The position numbers were made by a program, and so were the translations under genes. A stretch of 64,000 bases of DNA from Streptomyces panaciradicis (lineage in GTDB: Bacteria > Actinomycetota > Actinomycetes > Streptomycetales > Streptomycetaceae). The stretch covers positions 1 through 64,000 of the forward strand of contig NZ_JAMGBF010000023.1 of assembly GCF_023516615.1 (NCBI RefSeq), given 5' to 3'. Position 1 is the stretch's first letter; each line of letters starts with the position of its first letter. Below the pieces are notes generated by a model. The model searched no databases. It was not told where the DNA came from and saw only the letters and a list, made by a program, of their open reading frames with translations. This document shows positions 1-7,892 of the stretch, in pieces.

Positions 1-292
1 CGGGCTTCTCGGCGGCGGCCGGCTTGGGGGCCGGCGGGCGCGGGGCGGCCGGACGGGCGGCCTGCGCGGGAGAGGGGGCCGCCGGACGAGCCGGGGCGGC
101 CTTGCGTGCGGGGGCGGACTTGCCGCCTCCGTTGCCCTGCTGGAGGGCGTCCGTCAGTTTGCGGACTACGGGCGCTTCGATGGTCGAAGACGCCGAACGG
201 ACGAATTCACCGAGTTCCTGGAGCTTGGCCATGACGACCTTGCTCTCAACCCCGAACTCCTTGGCGAGTTCGTATACCCGGACCTTAGCCAC
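1..292 (-). CDS. infB: Translation initiation factor IF-2, N-terminal part (cut by window edge)
   Basis: Only the first ~97 codons are present; the gene runs off the left edge. Translation from GTG at 292 begins [14 protein letters not shown], the typical IF2_N domain start, and then becomes an Ala/Pro/Lys-rich linker as in actinobacterial IF-2, where this spacer is long. The start is supported by a purine-rich ribosome site (AAAAGGAGCG) just upstream. IF-2 is the GTPase that brings initiator tRNA to the 30S subunit; the GTPase domain lies outside the window. It is the last visible gene of the rimP-nusA-ylxR-infB cluster. Confidence 0.95.
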   Translation of the reverse strand, partial: MAKVRVYELAKEFGVESKVVMAKLQELGEFVRSASSTIEAPVVRKLTDALQQGNGGGKSAPARKAAPARPAAPSPAQAARPAAPRPPAPKPAAAEKP

Positions 293-454
293 TTCGCTCC
301 TTTTAGGTCCGGGTGCGTCCGGACCGTCGCTACTTCATGGGCGTACTCATCGCGTGCTCATCGAGTGCTCATCGCAATCTCGACCTACTTCCAACTCGCG
401 GGGTACCAGGGCCGCACGGGGGTTCCGTACGACCTTCCTTACGGTGTTGCCTGC

Positions 455-736
455 TCAGCAACTCTCTGACTGTTCGACGTGGTGGCGCAACGCCTTTGTG
501 TCGAGCGCTCCCGGGGCGCGCAACGCCCGCGTGAACGCCCGGCGGCGTACCGCCTGGTCGAGACAGACCAGCGCGGGGTGTACATACGCACCCCGGCCGG
601 GCAGCGTACCGCGTGGATCAGGGACGCACTCGTCCTCGATCGCCACGATCCGCAACAGGTCCGGCTTGGCCGCTCGTTCCCTGCAGCCCACGCAGGTGCG
701 TTCCGGGCATGATCGGGCGGGCGTCCGGCCAGACAC
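455..736 (-). CDS. ylxR: YlxR family RNA-binding protein (DUF448)
   Basis: A 93-residue basic protein from a GTG start. It carries the family signature TCVGCRERAAKPDLLRIV near the N-terminus and a GRGAYVHP segment in the middle, both diagnostic of YlxR/DUF448. The family is a small nucleic-acid-binding fold nearly always encoded between nusA and infB, exactly as here. The lengths of the gaps (90 bp to nusA, 162 bp to infB) suggest one transcript with internal structure rather than translational coupling. Identification is secure from motif plus synteny; its precise molecular role is not settled by the sequence. Confidence 0.93.
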   Translation of the reverse strand: MSGRTPARSCPERTCVGCRERAAKPDLLRIVAIEDECVPDPRGTLPGRGAYVHPALVCLDQAVRRRAFTRALRAPGALDTKALRHHVEQSESC

Positions 737-801
737 TGTTAAGTCTACCTCCCCGTACCGACCTCACCCCTCTGGGTGAGAAATCGAACGGTTGTTGTCG
801 T

Positions 802-827
802 GATCCAAGCGCCGTGCGGCTTGGATC
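802..827 (-). terminator. Hairpin just after nusA stop
   Basis: A 9-bp perfect inverted repeat (GATCCAAGC / GCTTGGATC, 8-nt loop) begins at the nusA stop codon. There is no U-tract after it, so it is more likely a 3'-end stabiliser or a weak attenuator inside the rimP-nusA-ylxR-infB transcript than a full terminator. A second small stem (CTCACCC / GGGTGAG) lies at 763-780. Confidence 0.5.
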
Positions 828-1813
828 TATTCCCCGGTCTGCTCCGTGTCGGGGCGGATGTCGATCCGCCAGCCGGTCAGGCGGGCGGCGAGGCGGGCGT
901 TCTGGCCCTCCTTGCCGATCGCCAGCGACAGCTGGTAGTCCGGCACCGTCACGCGCGCGGAGCGGGCGGCGAGGTCGACGACCTCCACCTTGGAGACCCG
1001 GGCCGGCGAGAGCGCGTTCGCGACCATCTCGGCCGGGTCGTCCGACCAGTCGACGATATCGATCTTCTCACCGTTCAGCTCGCCCATGACGTTGCGCACC
1101 CGTCCGCCCATGGGGCCGATGCAGGCGCCCTTGGCGTTCAGGCCCGAACGGGTGGACCGCACGGCGATCTTGGTGCGGTGACCGGCCTCACGGGCGATCG
1201 CGGCGATCTCGACCGACCCGTCGGCGATCTCCGGCACCTCCAGGGCGAAGAGCTTCTTCACCAGGTTGGGGTGGGTGCGCGACAGGGTCACGGACGGGCC
1301 GCGGACGCCCTTCGCCACCCGGACGACGTACGAGCGCAGGCGCATGCCGTGCGGGTACGTCTCGCCCGGCACCTGCTCCTGCACCGGCAGGATGGCCTCG
1401 AGCTTGCCGATGTCCACGAGCACGTTCTTCGGGTCGCGGCCCTGCTGGACCACACCGGTGACGATGTCGCCCTCGCGGCCGGCGTACTCGCCGAGCGTCG
1501 CGTCGTCCTCGGCGTCGCGCAGCCGCTGCAGGATGACCTGCTTGGCGGTGGTGGCGGCGATACGGCCGAAGTCGGACGGGGTGTCGTCGAACTCGCGGGG
1601 CTCCTGCCCCTCCTCGAGGTCCTCGGGGTCTTCCTTCGCCCACACGACCACGTGACCGGTCTCGCGGTCGAGCTTCACGCGCGCGTGGCGGTGGCTCCCC
1701 TCGGTGCGGTGGTAGGCGATGAGGAGGGCCGACTCGATCGCCTCGACCAACAGGTCGAAGGAGATCTCCTTCTCCCGAACCAAGCCCCGCAGGGCACTCA
1801 TGTCGATGTCCAC
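827..1813 (-). CDS. nusA: Transcription termination/antitermination factor NusA
   Basis: A 328-residue protein with the NusA layout: N-terminal RNA-polymerase-binding domain (about 1-125), S1 domain (about 130-200, with [13 protein letters not shown]) and two KH domains. [21 protein letters not shown] gives the first KH GxxG and [23 protein letters not shown] is the classic second KH motif. It lacks the extra C-terminal acidic repeats of enterobacteria, as usual for actinobacteria. GTG at 1813 has a strong GAGGAGG site overlapping the end of rimP, 2 bp away, implying translational coupling. NusA modulates pausing, termination and antitermination. Confidence 0.97.
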   Translation of the reverse strand: MDIDMSALRGLVREKEISFDLLVEAIESALLIAYHRTEGSHRHARVKLDRETGHVVVWAKEDPEDLEEGQEPREFDDTPSDFGRIAATTAKQVILQRLRDAEDDATLGEYAGREGDIVTGVVQQGRDPKNVLVDIGKLEAILPVQEQVPGETYPHGMRLRSYVVRVAKGVRGPSVTLSRTHPNLVKKLFALEVPEIADGSVEIAAIAREAGHRTKIAVRSTRSGLNAKGACIGPMGGRVRNVMGELNGEKIDIVDWSDDPAEMVANALSPARVSKVEVVDLAARSARVTVPDYQLSLAIGKEGQNARLAARLTGWRIDIRPDTEQTGE

Positions 1814-1815
1814 GG

Positions 1816-2316
1816 CTACGCCTCCTCTTCCTTCTTGTCGTCCTTGCGGCTGAACTCGACCTGCACGCGCGCCTTCTCGACGTCCTGGAAGGCGAGTCTG
1901 CGGGCGGTGGCCTTGCGGCCCTTGACCCCGGGCACCTCGACGTCGAGTCCCTCGTCGTCCACCGTCAGGATCCGGGCCACCACGTCGCCGCCCTCGGCGA
2001 GCTGGAACTTCACCAGGCGGCCCACGGCGCGCAGGTAGTGGCGGTGCTCCTTCAGCAGGCGCTCCGCGCCCGGGGTGCCGACCTCGAGGGTGTACTCCCC
2101 CTCGCCCATCGCGTCCGTCTCGTCGAGCTTCGCCGAGAGCGCGCGGCTCACATCGGCGATCTGGTCCAGGTCCGCCCCGGTGTCGGAGTCGACGACGACG
2201 CGCAGCACCCGCTTGCGTCCGACGGAGTCCACCGCGATCTCTTCGAGATCCAGGCCCTGGGAGGTGACGAGCGGTTCCAGGAGCTCTCGCAGCCTCTCGC
2301 TCTGGGTGGTGCTCAT
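1816..2316 (-). CDS. rimP: Ribosome maturation factor RimP
   Basis: A 166-residue protein starting [16 protein letters not shown] with GAGGAG upstream. The family core is visible as GLDLEEIAV, then [29 protein letters not shown] and [20 protein letters not shown], which are the RimP alpha/beta domain and its conserved EVSSPG-like turn (here EVGTPG). The acidic/basic C-terminal tail is short. RimP assists 30S maturation. It is the first gene of the nusA-infB operon, so the operon promoter should lie between 2317 and the divergent lipoprotein gene at 2515. A longer in-frame extension upstream has no family similarity and was not used. Confidence 0.95.
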   Translation of the reverse strand: MSTTQSERLRELLEPLVTSQGLDLEEIAVDSVGRKRVLRVVVDSDTGADLDQIADVSRALSAKLDETDAMGEGEYTLEVGTPGAERLLKEHRHYLRAVGRLVKFQLAEGGDVVARILTVDDEGLDVEVPGVKGRKATARRLAFQDVEKARVQVEFSRKDDKKEEEA

Positions 2317-2514
2317 CCGGGTGACTCCTCGGCCGCGTGTGCTGTTGTGGGATGGGTCGCGTGTCTGGTCAAAGGGTATCCGGTCGCAAGGGGTGTTGCC
2401 GTCCAGTGCGTACGGGCGGTGCCGATGAGCGGCACCGGGCGGGGACGCGGGTACCGTGATCACGGCGGGCCGTCCCGCCCGTGTGTTCGTACGAGCCCCC
2501 CGAGGACGTCAGCC

Positions 2515-3111
2515 GTGCCGTACCCCCCACCGTCGCGCATCCCCTCGGGGACGCGCAGAAGATCCCTGCTCGCCTCGGCCGCCGGCGCCGCCCTGCTGGC
2601 GGGCTGCTCGGGCGGCTCCCAGGACTCCGGAAGCACCGGCGGCAGCCCGTCGGTCGCCGAGAAGGCACGCGCACGTGCGGCGCGGGACAGCGCGGGGCTG
2701 GTGGAGCGCTACGACGCCGCGATCGCCGCGTTCCCGGGGCTGGCGGAGCACCTCGCGCCGTTGCGGGCCGAGGTGGTCCGGCACACGGAGGCGTTCGGCG
2801 GAGTGCGCAAGACCACGAAGAAGGCTTCCCCCACGGCGCCGCCCTCCCCCTCCGCCTCCCCCTCCGCCTCCCCCTCCGCCTCCCCCTCCGCCTCCCCCTC
2901 CGCCTCCCCCTCCGCCTCCCCCTCCGCCTCGGCTTCCGCTCCGGCGGACGAGAAGGACGCCCTCACCGGCCTCGCCGACGCCGAGCGGACCCTCTCCGAC
3001 CGGCGGACGGCCGCCCTGCTGGAGGTGCCCGGCGAACTGGCGCGGCTCATGGCCTCGGTCGCGGCGGCCGGCGCGGTGCACGCCTACCTGCTGACGGAGG
3101 GGGCCCGGTGA
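2515..3111 (+). CDS. Putative lipoprotein with Ser-Pro-Ala repeat linker
   Basis: A 198-residue secreted lipoprotein. From GTG at 2515 (GAGGAC upstream) it reads through RRR, a short hydrophobic stretch and a lipobox LLAGC, so the mature protein would be lipid-anchored at the outer membrane face. Residues ~110-142 are a run of near-perfect Pro-Ser-Ala-Ser units coded by tandem CCCTCCGCCTC repeats. Helical segments flank this linker (EKARARAARDSAGLVERYDAAI before, DAERTLSDRR after). The stop overlaps the next start (GTGA), so it is translationally coupled to the ferritin-like protein. No catalytic motif is recognisable. Confidence 0.85.
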   Translation: MPYPPPSRIPSGTRRRSLLASAAGAALLAGCSGGSQDSGSTGGSPSVAEKARARAARDSAGLVERYDAAIAAFPGLAEHLAPLRAEVVRHTEAFGGVRKTTKKASPTAPPSPSASPSASPSASPSASPSASPSASPSASASAPADEKDALTGLADAERTLSDRRTAALLEVPGELARLMASVAAAGAVHAYLLTEGAR

Positions 3112-3566
3112 GCGAGCAGCAGACCCTGAAGGCCCTGCAGGCGGCGCTGGCCGCCGAGCACGCCGCCGTGTACGGCTACGGCGTCGTCGGCGGCCGGATC
3201 GGCGAGAGCCGTCGTACGGAGGCCAGGGCGGCGTACGACGCCCACCGCGCCCGGCGCGACGCGCTGGTGCGTGACATCCGGGATCTCGGCGGCACGCCGG
3301 TGGCCGCGGCGGCCGGGTACGCGCTGCCGTTCCCGGTGCCGGACCCGGCCGCGGCCGTGCGGCTGGCCGCCGAACTGGAGGACCGGGTGGCCGACGTGTA
3401 CTCCGACGTCGTGCGGGCCACCGGCGGCTCACGGCGCGACGCGGCGGCGCGGGCCCTGCGGGAGGCGGCGGTGCGGGCCGTGCGCTGGAGCGGGGAGAGC
3501 GTAGCCTTCCCTGGGCTCGCGGAGCGGGCGGCCACACCGGCCGCCTCGCCGACGCCCTCGGCTTGA
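3108..3566 (+). CDS. DUF4439 ferritin-like domain protein
   Basis: A 152-residue helical protein starting VSEQQTLKALQAALAAEHAAVYGYGVVGGRI. The EHAAVYGYG helix is the first ferritin-like helix of the DUF4439 family and LAAELEDRVADVYSDVV matches a later helix. Members are usually coupled to a lipoprotein, and here the GTG start overlaps the upstream TGA. The family has the four-helix ferritin fold, but whether it binds metal is not established; only part of a Glu/His set can be seen. It is cytoplasmic by sequence. Confidence 0.85.
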   Translation: MSEQQTLKALQAALAAEHAAVYGYGVVGGRIGESRRTEARAAYDAHRARRDALVRDIRDLGGTPVAAAAGYALPFPVPDPAAAVRLAAELEDRVADVYSDVVRATGGSRRDAAARALREAAVRAVRWSGESVAFPGLAERAATPAASPTPSA

Positions 3567-3592
3567 CCGGCAGCGAAGGGAACGACTCGCGC

Positions 3593-4486
3593 ATGGCATT
3601 CGAACCGCCGCAGCGCCTGGTGAGGGCGCTCGGCGAGACGGCACCGGACGGTGACGACTGGCTGGAGACGCTGCCCGGGGCGGCGCAACGGGCCGTCGCC
3701 CTGCGCGAGTTGACCGTGGAGCGGGTGCAGGTGCCCGGCGGCCGCAGCAGCCTGGTGGTGCTGGTCCGGCGCGCCGACGGCAGTCCCGCCGTGCTCAAGC
3801 TGGCGCCGCCGCGGTTCCGGCCGGAGGCGGAGCGGGCGGCGCTGGCGCGCTGGGGCGGCTCGGGTGCCGTGCAACTCGTCGAGGAGTCCGCGCAGGAGGG
3901 CGTGCTGCTGCTGGAACGGCTGCATCCCGATGTGTCGGTGCGGTCCCTGCCCGAGGCGAAGGCGCTGCTGGAGGCGGCGGGGACCCTGCGGCGGCTGTGG
4001 GTGGAGCCGCCGGCCGAGCACGCCTTCGAGAGTGTCGCCGAGCGGACGGAGCGGCAGGCGGCGGCCATGCGGGCGAGTGCGGGCGCGGAGGTCGTGCCGC
4101 TGGTGGACGCGGCGCTCACGGCACGTGCGGAGCTGCTGGCCGCGCCGCCCGAGCGGCGGCTGCTGCACGGGACGTTCCGGCAGAGCAAGGTGCTCGCGGG
4201 TGAGCGGATGCCGTGGCTGGCCGTCGGGCCCGATCCGGTGGTCGGCGAGTGCGCGTTCGACCTGGCGCGACTCGTGCGGGACCGGGTGGAGGACCTGATC
4301 GCCTCGCCGTCGGGGGCGGCGACGACCCGGCGGCGGGTGAAGCGGCTCGCGGAGTCGCTGGAGGTGGATCAGGAGCGGTTGCGGGGGTGGACGCTGTTCC
4401 GGGCCGTGGAGTCCGGGGTGCGGGCCCTCCGGGTGGGGCGGCCTAAGGACGCGGAGCTGCTGCTCGAATTCGCCGGGTGGCTTTAG
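3593..4486 (+). CDS. Aminoglycoside/hydroxyurea phosphotransferase-like protein, probably inactive
   Basis: A 297-residue protein of the APH(6)/hydroxyurea kinase type. N-lobe: SSLVVLVRRADGSPAVLKLAPP, with the ATP-anchoring Lys in VLKLAPP. The C-lobe expected HGDxHxxN catalytic loop reads LLHGTFRQSKVL, so Asp is replaced by Thr at ~194 and Asn by Lys. The Mg-binding Asp of the usual WLAIDPxG reads WLAVGPDP, Gly at ~212. The fold is therefore recognisable while both key acidic residues are missing. ATG 3593 was chosen (GAAGGGA upstream); an in-frame TTG at 3563 overlapping the previous stop is an alternative. It is a likely pseudokinase coupled to the two upstream genes. Confidence 0.75.
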   Translation: MAFEPPQRLVRALGETAPDGDDWLETLPGAAQRAVALRELTVERVQVPGGRSSLVVLVRRADGSPAVLKLAPPRFRPEAERAALARWGGSGAVQLVEESAQEGVLLLERLHPDVSVRSLPEAKALLEAAGTLRRLWVEPPAEHAFESVAERTERQAAAMRASAGAEVVPLVDAALTARAELLAAPPERRLLHGTFRQSKVLAGERMPWLAVGPDPVVGECAFDLARLVRDRVEDLIASPSGAATTRRRVKRLAESLEVDQERLRGWTLFRAVESGVRALRVGRPKDAELLLEFAGWL

Positions 4487-4492
4487 GGCGGA

Positions 4493-4717
4493 TCAGCTCC
4501 GGGGGTGCGGTTTCCGTTCCGCGACCGTCACTTTCAGGGCCAGGACCGGGCAGTCCGCCGCTGCTCTGCGGGCGCGTTTCACCGTGTGGGCCGGCAGCGG
4601 GGTGCCGGCCACGAGCGGGTAGCCCCACTCGTCCAGGCTGATGTGCTCGGGGAGGAGTTCCGCGCACAGGCCGTGGCCCTGGCAGGACGTCCAGTCGATG
4701 TCGATGCGCTGGTCCAT
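4493..4717 (-). CDS. Single-cluster ferredoxin ([3Fe-4S] type)
   Basis: A 74-residue ferredoxin. The cluster ligands are in SCQGHGLCAEL (C-x5-C) and later DCPVLAL, a three-Cys pattern typical of small actinobacterial [3Fe-4S] or [4Fe-4S] ferredoxins; the HGLC spacing fits a 3Fe-4S cluster. It is a cytoplasmic electron carrier. It is the last gene of a five-gene redox operon and starts 1 bp after the stop of the NuoF-like gene, so the NuoF-like protein is its most likely electron donor or acceptor. Ferredoxins of this type also serve P450s, but no P450 is near. Confidence 0.9.
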   Translation of the reverse strand: MDQRIDIDWTSCQGHGLCAELLPEHISLDEWGYPLVAGTPLPAHTVKRARRAAADCPVLALKVTVAERKPHPRS

Positions 4718-4718
4718 C

Positions 4719-5933
4719 TCAGGCCTCCTGGGGGACGGGGAGGACGGGTGTGCGGTCGGTCGCGGTGCACAAGCCCCGCGCGTGGGCGTCGAGTTCGGCC
4801 GCGAACGTCGTCATCGCGCTGCGCACCAGGCGGACCGTGCCGTCCGGGTGGTGGCAGGCGCCGCGGCCCTCGACCAGGCCGGCCCAGCGGGCGACGTCGG
4901 TGCGGGCTGTGCCGTGGCGGCCGGGCGCGGCCAGGGTCCGGAAGGCGGCGGCGATGCGCGGCAGCCCGTTGATGCAGGGGCCGCACTGACCGGCCGACTG
5001 CAGGGCCAGATAGCGCAGAACCCGGGACGTTTCCACGAGGCCGCAGCGCTCGGCGGGCAGGGCCGCCAGGACGCCGGCGCCCATCGTCGAGGCGTCCAGC
5101 GGGAGTCCGGCCGCCTCGGCCGCCGGAATCCAGGTGCCGTGGTAGCCGCCGAGGAGGACGGCGGACATCCCGTCCACGGGGAGGAGGCGGTGCAGGGGCG
5201 TGCCGAACGGGGCCTCGACGACGCGCGGCCGGTGACCGGGCACGTGCACCGTGCACAGCGCGCTGCCCGGCTGGGCCGCGGTGCCGGCCGTGCGGAACCA
5301 CTGTGCGCCGTAGCGGGCGACGAGGGCGAGGTGGGCCAGCGTCTCCACGTTCTGCACCAGGGTGGGAGCCCGGCGCACGCCCTCCTCCCGGACCGGCGGG
5401 TGCTGGTACCCGGGCAGCGCCGGGCCCCCGCCGACGAACCGGGCGAGCGCCGAGGCCTGCCCGGACAGGAACCGTCCGGGCAGCCGTACGACCGTGACGG
5501 GGACCGGGTCCGCGCGGTGGGCGACGGCCGCCTCCAGGCAGGACGCGCCCTCCTCGACCGCGAGGTACGCCTCCCCGGCGCCGACCGCCCGCGCCGCCAC
5601 CTGGACGCCGTCGAGGACGAGGTGCGGCGACAGGGCGAGCAGCGTCCGGTCCTTGCGGCTGGCGGGCTCGCCCTCGGCGCCGTTGGCGACGACCACCGGG
5701 GCCCGGCCGGTGCGGCGGGCGGCCTCGGCGACCGCGGCGAGCTTGCGGTGCACGGAGAAGGCGGCCCCGCCCCGGCCGGTCAGCCCGGAAGCGGTGACGG
5801 CCCTCAGCAGCGCGGCCGGATCGCCGTACGGCAGGGGGCCGTAGCGCTGCTCGTGCGTGGGCAGGTCGGCCGGGGTGCCGCCGGGGGCGAGGAGGCGCGG
5901 GGGCATGTACAGGTCGGTGTGGGTGGCGGTCAT
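4719..5933 (-). CDS. NuoF-like NADH dehydrogenase flavoprotein (51-kDa family)
   Basis: A 404-residue protein homologous to the NuoF/51-kDa subunit. TGRGGAAFSVHRKL corresponds to the FMN/NADH GRGGAGFP loop, VVANGAEGEPASRKDR to the conserved NGDEGEPG...R segment, then an SLBB-like domain and a C-terminal Fe-S region with GQCGPCINGLPR and GACHHPDG. It would oxidise NAD(P)H via FMN and pass electrons to ferredoxin. ATG 5933 has AAGGAGC upstream and overlaps the stop of the membrane gene (ATGA). It stands alone without other Nuo subunits, so it is not respiratory complex I. Confidence 0.88.
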   Translation of the reverse strand: MTATHTDLYMPPRLLAPGGTPADLPTHEQRYGPLPYGDPAALLRAVTASGLTGRGGAAFSVHRKLAAVAEAARRTGRAPVVVANGAEGEPASRKDRTLLALSPHLVLDGVQVAARAVGAGEAYLAVEEGASCLEAAVAHRADPVPVTVVRLPGRFLSGQASALARFVGGGPALPGYQHPPVREEGVRRAPTLVQNVETLAHLALVARYGAQWFRTAGTAAQPGSALCTVHVPGHRPRVVEAPFGTPLHRLLPVDGMSAVLLGGYHGTWIPAAEAAGLPLDASTMGAGVLAALPAERCGLVETSRVLRYLALQSAGQCGPCINGLPRIAAAFRTLAAPGRHGTARTDVARWAGLVEGRGACHHPDGTVRLVRSAMTTFAAELDAHARGLCTATDRTPVLPVPQEA

Positions 5934-6511
5934 GGGCGGGCTCCTTCGGCCGTGCGGAGGACGGCTGCGGGGGTGCGGCGGGTGGCGCGGGCGGCGTGGG
6001 CGAGCCGGACGCCTCCGGCGGCGGCGACGGCGGCCACGCAGGAGACCGTCAGCCATGTCATCCAGTCGGTGCCGGTGTCCGTGCCGATGCCGATGCCGTG
6101 GACCAGGGCGACGGGCCAGGCGGCGTAGGCCGTCCAGTGCAGCGCCCGCCAGATGCGGTGGCCGATGCGTTGCCGCAGGAGGCTGGTGATCAGGACGGCG
6201 AGCATCAGGTCGAGGGCGACCGTGCCGAGGCCGAGCCAGAGGGGCTGGTAGGCGGAGACGAAGGGGACGAGGACGTCGGTGGGGCTGATGTCGACGTAGG
6301 TGTCCAGCACCGCGAGCGCGATGTGCAGGGCCAGGAAGGCCGTCGCGGAGAGGGAGAGGGTGCGGTGGAGGGTGACGGTGCCGAAGCGGGGCAGGCCGGG
6401 GAGTCTGCCGCGCAGGCGGACGGCGATGCCGAGGAGTACGACGACCGTGAAGAGGATCAGGCAGACGGCGCCGGTGGCCCGGTTGGCGTACCAGAGGGTT
6501 GCGGAGGTCAT
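5930..6511 (-). CDS. Ferric-reductase-like transmembrane protein
   Basis: A 193-residue integral membrane protein with about five to six spans. Candidate haem-ligand histidines are LHRTLSL and FLALHIALAV in one pair of helices and WRALHWTAY / WPVALVHGIG in another, the pattern of the ferric reductase-like transmembrane domain (cytochrome b558/MsrQ type). No FAD/NAD domain is fused, so partner proteins must supply electrons; the NuoF-like flavoprotein and ferredoxin encoded downstream with an ATGA overlap are obvious candidates. Role inferred: moving electrons across the membrane via haem. Confidence 0.82.
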   Translation of the reverse strand: MTSATLWYANRATGAVCLILFTVVVLLGIAVRLRGRLPGLPRFGTVTLHRTLSLSATAFLALHIALAVLDTYVDISPTDVLVPFVSAYQPLWLGLGTVALDLMLAVLITSLLRQRIGHRIWRALHWTAYAAWPVALVHGIGIGTDTGTDWMTWLTVSCVAAVAAAGGVRLAHAARATRRTPAAVLRTAEGARP

Positions 6512-7488
6512 GCCGCTTTCCCCTGCGGCCTCGCGCCCGTGGGGGTGACGGGCCAGCCCGGAGTCGTGATGACCAGCCCTTCCCGGCTCACCAGACGGGC
6601 CGGCAGGCCCCTCATCGTCAGCCAGTGTTCCGCTCCCGCGCCCTTCACCAGGGCCGCCGTCGTCGCCGCGTTGGCCTCGGCGCAGGTGGGGGCGGCCACC
6701 GAGACCGTGCGCCACGGTGTGCGGGCCGGCAGGCCGGTGCCGGGGTCGACGATGTGGTGGAGGGTCCGGCCGCCGCGGCTCCAGGTGCGGGCGGCCGTGC
6801 CCGACGTGGCGAGGCCGCCGCTGTGCAGGCCGACCGTGGCGTACGGGCCCTCGGCGGGGCCGTCGTCGACCGGGCCGGTGACGTCCTGGACGCGGACCTG
6901 CCAGCCGTCCGCGGGGGGCTTGCCGACGACGGCGGTGTCGCCGCCGAGGCTGACGAGGACTCCGCAGCCGGCCGTCGCCGCGAGGATCGCCGCCGCCTTG
7001 TCGGCGGCCCACGCCTTCGCCGTGGCTCCGAGGTCGAGGCGGACGCCCGTCGGGACGGTGACGGTGCCCGCCGCGCGGTCGAGGCGGACCGTGCGCCAGC
7101 CGGGGACGCGCCGCACGGTGAGCCGCACCGGGCGGTCGTCCTCCTGGACGAGGGTGAAGTCGCGGTCGTAGCCGATCGCGTCCATCGCGGAGCCGACCGT
7201 CGGGTCGACGGCGCCGTCGGTCGTCTCGGCCGCGTGCAGGGCGACCTCGAGGGCCTCGGCGAGCAGCGGGCTCACCCGGACCGGGCGGCCCTCGCTCGTG
7301 TCGAGGGCGGCGAGTTCGGAGTCGGTGCGGAAGCGGCTGCAGGCGGCGTCGACGTCGGCGAGATGCCGGGCGAGGAGCAGGTTGCAGGAGTCCAGCAGGG
7401 CCGGGTCGGTGACGACCAGGCGGACCGTGGTGCCCAGGGCGCGCCATTCGGTGGCGGCCGTGGTGCGGGGGTGGCGGGCGCCGCTCAT
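6508..7488 (-). CDS. apbE: FAD:protein FMN transferase (ApbE family)
   Basis: A 326-residue ApbE homologue. Motifs in order: ACSRFRTDSELAALD, GAVDPTVGSAMDAIGYDRDF, LDLGATAKAWAADKAA, SLGGDTAVVGKPP, and HHIVDPGTGLPA near the Mg/FAD site. The enzyme attaches FMN from FAD to a Thr/Ser in an acceptor motif of the Dxx[S/T]GA[S/T] type. No signal peptide or lipobox is visible, so it is predicted cytoplasmic. Its ATG overlaps the stop of the upstream small membrane protein (ATGA), whose last residues match the acceptor motif, and it overlaps the downstream membrane gene in the same way. Confidence 0.92.
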   Translation of the reverse strand: MSGARHPRTTAATEWRALGTTVRLVVTDPALLDSCNLLLARHLADVDAACSRFRTDSELAALDTSEGRPVRVSPLLAEALEVALHAAETTDGAVDPTVGSAMDAIGYDRDFTLVQEDDRPVRLTVRRVPGWRTVRLDRAAGTVTVPTGVRLDLGATAKAWAADKAAAILAATAGCGVLVSLGGDTAVVGKPPADGWQVRVQDVTGPVDDGPAEGPYATVGLHSGGLATSGTAARTWSRGGRTLHHIVDPGTGLPARTPWRTVSVAAPTCAEANAATTAALVKGAGAEHWLTMRGLPARLVSREGLVITTPGWPVTPTGARPQGKAA

Positions 7489-7763
7489 CACGACGCCCCC
7501 GAGGTGGAGTCGGCGGAGCCGCTGCCGTTGGGCGCGGTGAGGCCGCCGGAGGAGGAGGACGAGCTCGTGCCGCTGTTGCCGGACGCGCTCGATCCGGTGC
7601 TGCTGCTCGTCGTCGAGGACACGGCACTGCTGTCCGTGTGCAGGGTGCCGATCAGCGCGAACGTTCCGGCGACGGCCGCCAGTGTGACGGCCGTCGCTGT
7701 CGCCGCCGTGCGCCGGGCCCCTCTGCGGACCGCGGCGACGGCACCTCGTTCCCTGTTCGTCAT
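7488..7763 (-). CDS. Small Ser-rich single-span membrane protein with flavinylation-like C-terminus
   Basis: A 91-residue protein: Arg-rich N-terminus (RRGARR), one hydrophobic span (about residues 23-41, AATATAVTLAAVAGTFALIG), then a ~45-residue tail almost entirely Ser/Gly/Thr. The very end is ADSTSGAS, matching the ApbE acceptor pattern Dxx[S/T]GA[S/T]. Charge distribution predicts the tail outside. It is the first gene of the redox operon (GGGAGGGA site upstream of ATG 7763) and overlaps apbE. I infer it could carry covalent FMN as a flexible electron shuttle, but a match in such low-complexity sequence could be chance. There is no recognised FMN-binding domain. Confidence 0.7.
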   Translation of the reverse strand: MTNRERGAVAAVRRGARRTAATATAVTLAAVAGTFALIGTLHTDSSAVSSTTSSSTGSSASGNSGTSSSSSSGGLTAPNGSGSADSTSGAS

Positions 7764-7862
7764 GGCCGTTCCCTCCCTGGTGACGTGCTGTCACACACCA
7801 AGGTCGGGCACGGACCTCAGAGAACCCTGTGAGGTGCCTTTAGGCGCCCCGAGACGTTTCTG

Positions 7863-7892
7863 AGGAGTTCCTTTACAAGGAGTTCCTTTACG
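7863..7892. repeat. 15-bp tandem duplication at proS stop
   Basis: Two adjacent copies of AGGAGTTCCTTTAC(A/G) cover the stop codon of proS, so the duplicated unit contains a second in-frame-looking TAA. It probably arose by slippage; no functional meaning is apparent. Confidence 0.6.

Noticed and set aside
2509..4188. A 559-codon minus-strand frame including poly-Gly
   Set aside because: It is the complement of the lipoprotein, DUF4439 and APH-like genes; its poly-Gly arises from the CCCTCCGCC repeat.
5930..7627. In-frame extension of the membrane redox gene over apbE
   Set aside because: The extension is Arg/Pro-rich complement-type sequence; the membrane protein begins at ATG 6511 with its own ribosome site.
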